Origin: Prescottella equi
GTDB lineage: Bacteria; Actinomycetota; Actinomycetes; Mycobacteriales; Mycobacteriaceae
DNA: 64,000 nt
Direction of reading: 5' to 3'
NCBI RefSeq assembly: GCF_002094305.1
Contig: NZ_LWTX01000004.1
Span: 186,001 to 250,000, forward strand
Numbering within the stretch: the stretch's first letter is position 1; every line of letters starts with the position of its first letter. The position numbers and the translations under genes were made by a program. Below, piece after piece: positions 58,563 through 64,000 of this stretch. The notes under the pieces are model-generated. The model searched no databases. It saw only the letters and a list, made by a program, of their open reading frames with translations, and was not told the DNA's origin.

Positions 58563-58740
58563 GTGATGCTCCGCTCTCCGGTGGGGGTTACGAGAAGACA
58601 GACTCGCCGTGGGGACGAAACTCATCATGGCGTCCCCGCCGCGCGGATACGAGACTGACCGTTCTGTCGTCGGTCCGTCGATGCGTGCGACCATGGAAAA
58701 GCCGACGCTCTACGCCTGATGCTGACCGGAGGCCGTGGCG

Positions 58741-61050
58741 ATGGACGACTGGACGCGAAGCGCGCATCCGCGAGTCGTGGTCGAGACCGCAAACGGCCGC
58801 ACCAGCCACGGCGCGGGCACAGCGGTACGCATCGGCCGGGACCCGCAGCTCGAGATCACGATCGTCGACCCGATGGTGTCCCGCGAGCATGCACAACTGC
58901 GGTGGGACGACGGATGGCGGCTCGTCGACTCCCACAGCAAGAACGGGATCTACGTCGACGGCACACGCTGCGACCAGGTACCCGTCACCGACACCGTCCT
59001 GGTCCGCCTGGGTGACGCGGTCGACGGACCCGCCGTGCGGATCTCGATCGAAGATCCCGACGCGACGCGGCGGGACCTGGGCGGCCGATGGGACGAGTCG
59101 ACGATCGAGGTGGGGGCCCCGGCAAGCCCGCCCCTGACACCGCACGCGGCCGCCCCGGCGGGGGCTCTCACGATCGGACGGGCCCCCGACAACGACATCG
59201 TGGTCCGGGATGTGCTGGCCTCACGCCGGCACGCGATGGTCCACGACGGGCCGACAGGCCTCGAACTCGACGATCTGGGAAGCGTCAACGGAACGTTCGT
59301 CGACGGCGCCCGGGTGTCACGCGCACGACTGACCGACGGCGACGTCGTCACCGTCGGCAACACCGACTTCGTCGTACAGGAAGGCCGTCTCGTTCCACGC
59401 CAGGTCGAGTCCTCGACCACGGGAGGTCTACGTGTGGACGGCGTCGGGCTCACCATCGAAGGTGGTCGGCGTCTGCTCGAGGACGTCACCTTCACCGCGG
59501 GACCCGGCACCCTCACCGCGGTGATCGGGCCCTCCGGAGCGGGAAAGACCACCGTCGCCAAGATCATCTCCGGTGCGGCAAGCCCCACCGAGGGTGTCGT
59601 CGAATTCGACGGACGCAGCGTGCACACCGAATACTCGGTACTGCGCTCGCGTATCGGCATGGTCCCGCAGGACGACGTCGTCCATCGGCAGCTGACCCTC
59701 CGGCGGGCCCTCGGTTATGCCGCAGAGCTCCGGCTGCCACCGGACACCACCCGCGCCGACCGTGAAGCGGTGATCGCCGGGGTTCTCGACGAGCTGCAAC
59801 TGACCGAGCATGCCGACACCCGCGTCGATCGCCTCTCCGGCGGGCAACGCAAACGCGCATCGGTGGCGCTGGAGTTGCTCACAGGCCCTTCCCTGCTCAT
59901 CCTCGACGAACCGACCTCGGGTCTCGACCCCGCGCTCGACCGACAGATCATGGCGACCTTGCGCGGCCTCGCCGACTCGGGCCGCGTCGTCGTCATCGTC
60001 ACGCATTCGCTGTCGTACCTCGAGATGTGCGATCAGGTCCTGCTGCTCGCACCCGGTGGCAAGACCGCGTACGTGGGGCCGCCCGACCGGGTCGGCAGAG
60101 CGCTCGGCAGCTCGGACTGGGCCGACATCTTCGCGCGGGTCGCCTCCGATCCCGACGGCGTGTTCGCCGAGTACCGCGCCACCCGCACGGTCGCGGAGGT
60201 GCCGCCGGCCCTGCCCGGACCGCTCGGCACTCCCGCGCACACCTCGCGGCGAAAGCAGGTGAGCACCGTCGCGCGCCGCCAGGTCCGGCTGATCCGCGCG
60301 GACCGGGGCTACCTGATCTTTCTGTCGCTCCTGCCGTTCGTGCTCGGCGGCCTGGCCCTGCTCGTGCCGGGCGACACCGGGTTCGGGCCGTCGGGCGCCG
60401 ACGTGTCCGGCGAACTCACCCAGATCCTGGTGGTGCTGATACTCGGCGCAGCCTTCATGGGCTGTTCATTGACGATCCGCGATCTGGTCGGAGAGCGCAT
60501 GGTCTATCAGCGTGAACGCGCCGCAGGCCTGTTGCCGTCCGCCTACCTGGCGGCGAAGATCGTCGTATTCTGCGCCGCCGGCATCGTGCAGTCGGTGATC
60601 ATGGTGCTGATCGTGTACCTGGGCAAGGGTTTCCCGGGCCGCGGCAGTGTTCTCCCGTCGGGCTCCGTGGAACTGATCGTGGACATCGCCGCCACCACCT
60701 GCTGCTGCGTCGTGCTCGGATTGGCATTGTCGTCGGTGGCGCGCTCGAGCGAGCAGGTACTGCCGATGCTGGTGGTGACGATCATGGCGCAGCTGGTGAT
60801 GTGCGGAGGTCTGATCACGATCACCGGCCGCGCCGTGCTCGAACAGGTCGCGTGGCTGTTCCCGTCACGTTGGGGGTTCGCGGCCGCCGCCTCGACAGTG
60901 GACCTGGTCACCAATTCCACCGGCACCGAGCCGGACACGCTGTGGGAGCACACCGCATCGTGGTGGTGGCTCAGCATCGCCATGTTGGTGCTCATCAGTG
61001 TTGTGCTCACCGCGGTCACCTACAGCAGGCTTCGGCTGCGGCGTCGGTAG
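58741..61050 (+). CDS. ABC transporter with two FHA domains (Rv1747-like)
   Basis: A 769-residue single-chain half-transporter. Two phosphothreonine-binding FHA domains come first (about 25-95 with VRIGRDPQLE and SREHAQLRW; about 140-205 with LTIGRAPDNDIVV and SRRHAMVHD). The ATPase follows: Walker A GPSGAGKT at 263-270, LSGGQRKR from 365, Walker B ending D389-E390. The ABC-2 membrane part has about six helices (530-769). In mycobacteria the relative Rv1747 is regulated by the kinase PknF and exports cell-wall glycolipid-like material (recall). The ATG at 58741 follows GGAGG by eight bases. Confidence 0.9.
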   Translation: MDDWTRSAHPRVVVETANGRTSHGAGTAVRIGRDPQLEITIVDPMVSREHAQLRWDDGWRLVDSHSKNGIYVDGTRCDQVPVTDTVLVRLGDAVDGPAVRISIEDPDATRRDLGGRWDESTIEVGAPASPPLTPHAAAPAGALTIGRAPDNDIVVRDVLASRRHAMVHDGPTGLELDDLGSVNGTFVDGARVSRARLTDGDVVTVGNTDFVVQEGRLVPRQVESSTTGGLRVDGVGLTIEGGRRLLEDVTFTAGPGTLTAVIGPSGAGKTTVAKIISGAASPTEGVVEFDGRSVHTEYSVLRSRIGMVPQDDVVHRQLTLRRALGYAAELRLPPDTTRADREAVIAGVLDELQLTEHADTRVDRLSGGQRKRASVALELLTGPSLLILDEPTSGLDPALDRQIMATLRGLADSGRVVVIVTHSLSYLEMCDQVLLLAPGGKTAYVGPPDRVGRALGSSDWADIFARVASDPDGVFAEYRATRTVAEVPPALPGPLGTPAHTSRRKQVSTVARRQVRLIRADRGYLIFLSLLPFVLGGLALLVPGDTGFGPSGADVSGELTQILVVLILGAAFMGCSLTIRDLVGERMVYQRERAAGLLPSAYLAAKIVVFCAAGIVQSVIMVLIVYLGKGFPGRGSVLPSGSVELIVDIAATTCCCVVLGLALSSVARSSEQVLPMLVVTIMAQLVMCGGLITITGRAVLEQVAWLFPSRWGFAAAASTVDLVTNSTGTEPDTLWEHTASWWWLSIAMLVLISVVLTAVTYSRLRLRRR

Positions 61051-61054
61051 GGGC

Positions 61055-62122
61055 TTACAGCCGGCGGTCGAACGCGAGTGTCGGCTCGGCGGTGGGAAGG
61101 TCCACGGTGTAGACCCGCAGCCGCACCGACTCCGGGGACAGGTCCATCACCATGAATCCGACGTCGTCGAAGTTCTGATAGAGATTCGCCCGATCCGGAC
61201 GGGTCGACTTGCCGTGGTTGTTCTTCGCGGCAGCGCCCGAGACGATCTGCCGAGTGCCCTTGGACTCGACCGTCGGCTCGAGAACCTGCAGCGAATGATC
61301 GTGGCCGGAGAGAATGAACTGGCATCGCCCGACCACGTGGTCCTCGAAGAATCGCTTGGCGTGGACCCCGTTCATGGGTTCGATCGGGATGCCGTCGTAC
61401 GCACCGGCATCGCCGTGCGATCCATTGTTCAGGTACGGGTGGTGGGTGCAGGCGATCTTCCACTTGGCCGGTGATGCCGCGATCGCGGCGTCGAGCCAGG
61501 CCCGCTGCTCGTTCATGAACTGGCCGTCCACCGCCCAGTACGGCACGAACAGCGGAGGCAGATAGGCGGCGACGGGATTGAGATCGAGCACGAAGAACTC
61601 CACGACCGGGTTCTCCTCGGGCACTCGCACCGAGTAGTAGCGGTACGGCATCCACCATTTGCGCGACGTCGCGTGGTATTCGACCTCGTCGTTGCCGCGC
61701 AGCAGCCAGCCGCCGTCGCCGGGGAACACCGCGCTGTTGTCGTGGTTGCCCAGCGCCATCACCCAGGGGAAATCCAGCCCGTGATTGGGGTCTTCGAACT
61801 TGGTGGCGAACTGGACGTCCCGGTCGCCGTTCGGGCCGGCCTCGTAGATGTTGTCACCGAGCCCCAACGCCATGTCGAACGGCTCGGCCTCGTGCAGCTT
61901 GCGGGCGGCGTCGGCCACCGCCCACTGCGGCGGCGTGCCGGTGCCGGCGTCGCCGGTCACGAGCACCCGCACGCTCGACCCGGTGGGGAAGGGCAGCTTG
62001 CCGGCGGCAGGTGCAGCGGCGGCGGAGGCGGTCGGGGCCAGCGCAGCCAGCGAGACGGCCGCACCGGTGACGCCGACTCCGGCGAGGAAGCGGCGGCGGT
62101 CGATCGGGTTGAACTCTGTCAC
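61055..62122 (-). CDS. Tat-exported metallophosphoesterase
   Basis: A 355-residue calcineurin-like phosphoesterase. The N-terminus DRRRFLAGVGVTGAAVSLAALAP is a twin-arginine signal followed by an Ala-rich cleavage zone near residue 40. Metal motifs are VTGDAGTG, GLGDNIYEAG, ALGNHDNS, CTHHPYLNNG and LSGHDHSLQ, resembling purple-acid-type phosphatases. It acts outside the membrane on an unknown phosphoester. The GTG at 62122 has a GAGGA site. Its stop is four bases from the convergent ABC gene stop. Probable client of the TatA/TatC encoded at 33-34 kb. Confidence 0.88.
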   Translation of the reverse strand: MTEFNPIDRRRFLAGVGVTGAAVSLAALAPTASAAAAPAAGKLPFPTGSSVRVLVTGDAGTGTPPQWAVADAARKLHEAEPFDMALGLGDNIYEAGPNGDRDVQFATKFEDPNHGLDFPWVMALGNHDNSAVFPGDGGWLLRGNDEVEYHATSRKWWMPYRYYSVRVPEENPVVEFFVLDLNPVAAYLPPLFVPYWAVDGQFMNEQRAWLDAAIAASPAKWKIACTHHPYLNNGSHGDAGAYDGIPIEPMNGVHAKRFFEDHVVGRCQFILSGHDHSLQVLEPTVESKGTRQIVSGAAAKNNHGKSTRPDRANLYQNFDDVGFMVMDLSPESVRLRVYTVDLPTAEPTLAFDRRL

Positions 62123-62250
62123 GGGTGTTCCTCGTCGATGTCCAGGTTGTCGGGATGCCGGTCCCAGCAAACCCCACCGGCGACACCCGAACGCCCGAAA
62201 CAGCGATATCCGAGCGGGTATTCACGAGACGTTCATCGGCGGGTCGCACG

Positions 62251-62256
62251 TACGCT
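62251..62256 (+). promoter_or_regulatory. -10 element of the PPOX gene at 62264, leaderless
   Basis: TACGCT ends seven bases before the ATG at 62264. Confidence 0.55.
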
Positions 62257-62263
62257 GGCCATC

Positions 62264-62650
62264 ATGACTGCCACGCTGAGCGAGATCGGTGCCGCGAAAT
62301 ACGTTCTGTTGACGACCTTCAAGAAGGACGGCTCCGGAGTGCCCACCCCACTGTGGGCGGCAATGGACGGCGATCGGATGCTGATGTGGACCGAGACGAA
62401 GTCGTGGAAGGTCAAGCGCATCCGGAACCGCTCTCGTGTCACCGTTGGGGTGTGCGACGCGCGCGGAAATCCGAAGGGCCCGCAGATCGACGCCACCGCG
62501 GTGGTGCTCGACGACGCCTGCACCGAGGAGACACGCGACGCGATCGCCCGCAAGTACGGCCTGATCGGGTGGATCGCCGTCAAGGGCAGCATTCTGCGGC
62601 GGGGCCGTAAGGGCACGGTGGGATTGGCGATCACCGCTCCGTCCCCCTGA
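62264..62650 (+). CDS. PPOX-class F420-dependent oxidoreductase
   Basis: A 128-residue split-barrel protein, the second of this type in the window. The family pattern is clear: KYVLLTTFKKDGSGVPTPLWAAMDGDRML near residue 12, TETKSWKVKRIRNRSRVTVGVCD near 44, and a C-terminal helix pair ending RKGTVGLAI. Such proteins use F420 or FMN; substrate unknown. The ATG at 62264 agrees with the -10. Divergent from the phosphoesterase. Confidence 0.85.
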   Translation: MTATLSEIGAAKYVLLTTFKKDGSGVPTPLWAAMDGDRMLMWTETKSWKVKRIRNRSRVTVGVCDARGNPKGPQIDATAVVLDDACTEETRDAIARKYGLIGWIAVKGSILRRGRKGTVGLAITAPSP

Positions 62651-62721
62651 CGCGTCGGCGGCGAATCGGTCATTCGGGCGTTCGCCGCCGCCGCAGGGTC
62701 GCCCGGTGCTTCAATTCGCCC

Positions 62722-63240
62722 ATGCGAAAAGCGCTCTCGGCGGTTGCATTGGTCGCTGTCTGGTCGGTTGCCGGGTCCCTGCCCGCGGGCGCCGCACAGC
62801 CGTCATGGTCCGGCGACTACTCCGTCAAGCGCTTCGCCGCGACCAAGACCGGGACGAGTCTCGCTGCGAGCCAGTGGGAACCGGATTTCGCCGACGTCTA
62901 CACGTTCGAGACGACGTGCACGGACGGTACGTGCGTGGCCACCGTCGTCGGCGGACCCGCGCCCGCCAATCCGACGCTGCCGCAACCGGCGCGGTACACG
63001 TGGGACGGCGCCAGTTGGGTGCACCCCTACGACTGGGAGTGGGACTGCTGGATGGGGGAGGGCAATCCGAAGGTGTGGGCGCCGGCCCACTCGGAGGCCT
63101 ACTACACCCCACAACCGGACGGCACCCTGGTCGGCTCGTGGCGCACCGACATCGCGAGCGGCCCCTGCGCAGGCTCGGTCATCATGGACGTCGCTGCCTA
63201 TCCGGTCGACCCGCCGCCGGCGTTCGGCAGCGGGAGCTGA
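62722..63240 (+). CDS. Secreted hypothetical protein
   Basis: A 172-residue protein with a signal peptide (RKALSAVALVAVWSVAGSLPAGAA, cleavage about residue 25). The mature domain is beta-rich with four cysteines (FETTCTDGTCVAT, WDCWMG, GPCAGS) that could form two disulfides and resembles small mycobacterial exported proteins. No named family recognised. TTCAAT six bases before the ATG may be the -10. Confidence 0.65.
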   Translation: MRKALSAVALVAVWSVAGSLPAGAAQPSWSGDYSVKRFAATKTGTSLAASQWEPDFADVYTFETTCTDGTCVATVVGGPAPANPTLPQPARYTWDGASWVHPYDWEWDCWMGEGNPKVWAPAHSEAYYTPQPDGTLVGSWRTDIASGPCAGSVIMDVAAYPVDPPPAFGSGS

Positions 63241-63255
63241 CCCCAGCAATTGTCC

Positions 63256-63261
63256 TAAGCT
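63256..63261 (+). promoter_or_regulatory. -10 element of the gene at 63268, leaderless
   Basis: TAAGCT ends six bases before the GTG at 63268. Confidence 0.5.
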
Positions 63262-63267
63262 GCGGAC

Positions 63268-63714
63268 GTGTCGCGAACTGTGTGGTGGGCCGCCGCCCTG
63301 GCAGCGTTGACGATCACCGTGTGGGTCGCCACCACGTCGTCGATGGCCGACATCTCGATGTCGTGCGCGAAGATCGGCGAGAGCGGTTCCTCCTTCCGGT
63401 GCGATGACTCGATCGTCGACGTGCTTGGCGTGTGGCCGCTGGTCGGCCTGGGCCTGTTGCTCGGCACACCGCCGGCGGCGGCGGCGCTGTCGATGCGAAG
63501 GTGGGTCTCCTGGTTGATGGTCGCCGTACTCGCCGGTTTGTCGATCGCCGGGCTGGTGAACTGGTCGTCCTTCTGGGGATCACTGCTCTTCGCTGTGCCC
63601 CTGGCCGCTCTCGGGTGCGTCGCTACCGTGTTGCAGCGCGGCCCGGGTCCCAAGGTGAGAGTGTCCGATGGACGGTCGATCAGATCTCGAAGCCGGCGAC
63701 CGCGTTCCCCGTGA
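63268..63714 (+). CDS. Hypothetical membrane protein
   Basis: A 148-residue protein with about four hydrophobic segments (WWAAALAALTITVWVATT, then VWPLVGLGLLLGTPPAA, WLMVAVLAGLSIAGLV, LLFAVPLAALGCVATVL) and a basic tail rich in Arg/Ser. Two cysteines lie in the first outside loop (SCAKIG and RCDDS). Its 3' end overlaps the convergent recombinase gene by 35 bases; the Arg/Ser-rich end encoded there may be an extension created by insertion of the element. Function unknown. Confidence 0.55.
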   Translation: MSRTVWWAAALAALTITVWVATTSSMADISMSCAKIGESGSSFRCDDSIVDVLGVWPLVGLGLLLGTPPAAAALSMRRWVSWLMVAVLAGLSIAGLVNWSSFWGSLLFAVPLAALGCVATVLQRGPGPKVRVSDGRSIRSRSRRPRSP

Positions 63715-64000
63715 GCGGATTGTGTTCGCGGGCATAGATTTCCAGCGTGGCCGGGTTCTTGTGTCCGGTCTGCCGCATCACCTCGTGGGCCTGCGCGCCG
63801 TTGCGGAACGCCTGGGTGACGAACCCGGCACGCAGGGAGTGCCCGCCGAGTTTCGCGATCTTGGCGGGGGAGAGCCCGGCGTCGGCGGCCGCGCGGCGGA
63901 TCACACCGTGGATGCCCTGCCCGGTGAGGGCGCTGTCACCGATGTTGCCGTTTACGCGCAGCGGCCGGAACACCGGCGCCGTCAGAGCTTCGGGGCGCAG
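63680..64000 (-). CDS. Tyrosine recombinase/integrase, 5' end cut by window edge
   Basis: The C-terminal 106 residues of a phage-type integrase. The catalytic domain motifs are present: the arginine in GGHSLRAGFVTQAF, the second histidine in RQTGHKNPATLE, and the nucleophilic tyrosine in EIYARE. The frame is open to base 64000, and a GTG at 63973 inside it is too late to be the true start. It points away from the conserved chromosomal genes, so the remaining element should lie to the right. No attachment repeat can be confirmed within the window. Confidence 0.85.
   Translation of the reverse strand: MRPEALTAPVFRPLRVNGNIGDSALTGQGIHGVIRRAAADAGLSPAKIAKLGGHSLRAGFVTQAFRNGAQAHEVMRQTGHKNPATLEIYAREHNPLTGNAVAGFEI

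Overview
This is a high-GC chromosomal segment from a mycolic-acid actinobacterium (order Mycobacteriales, most like Rhodococcus or Nocardia). That reading rests on the complete Pup-proteasome locus, F420-type PPOX proteins, an Rv1747-like FHA-ABC transporter, and a gene order that, from memory, parallels the hisE/hisG, trmI, mpa, dop-pup-prcBA, pafABC, tatAC, helY, pepE, cobLMK, cobH-cobIJ-cobG-cobN stretch of M. tuberculosis. No gene-free stretch exceeds 300 bases. I saw no tRNA, rRNA, CRISPR array or insertion sequence.

Layout. 1-7.0 kb (minus): a defence locus, jetA-jetB-jetC, encoding MukF-, MukE- and MukB-like subunits of a Wadjet/EptABCD anti-plasmid SMC complex. jetC runs off the left edge. 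An AbiEi-like winged-helix gene lies just upstream on the same strand. 7.1-9.2 kb: MFS exporter and PAC2-family protein. 9.2-16.5 kb (plus): metH, HAD hydrolase, trhO, a pseudouridine synthase, hisE and hisG, ending at a very strong hairpin. 16.6-24.5 kb: thioesterase and RecB-like nuclease (minus), trmI (plus), an LppK-position lipoprotein with a candidate iron box (minus), the proteasomal ATPase mpa (plus), a HEAT-MerR-NUDIX cluster (minus) and a DUF385 protein.

24.5-33 kb: pupylation core. Dop deamidates or removes Pup, Pup is the tag, PrcB/PrcA form the 20S core, PafA ligates Pup, and PafB/PafC form a DNA-damage-responsive activator. A convergent PAP2-lipid kinase fusion lies between prcA and pafA. 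33-41.7 kb: tatA, tatC, helY, DUF1876, DUF4333, a 5'-3' exonuclease, pepE, a secreted protein and a PPOX protein. 41.7-57.9 kb: cobalamin synthesis in two blocks, SDR-cobL-cobM-cobK (plus) and cobG/cobH-cobIJ (minus) with riboswitch-controlled cobN (plus). About 5.5 kb of unrelated genes separates them: SDR, rhomboid-like, DUF4287, GntR-hydroxylase, DUF6226 and unknowns. 57.9-64 kb: DHFR-like protein, FHA-ABC transporter, Tat-exported phosphoesterase, PPOX protein, two small exported or membrane proteins, and the 3' part of a tyrosine recombinase that probably marks the edge of an integrated element to the right.

Regulatory layer. At least seventeen genes have a TAnnnT -10 hexamer ending 6 or 7 bases before the start codon. 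They are therefore probably leaderless, and this pattern fixed several GTG starts. Other signals are a cobalamin riboswitch before cobN, a candidate IdeR/DtxR box over the -10 of the LppK-like gene, and strong hairpins at most operon ends, including one between tatA and tatC.
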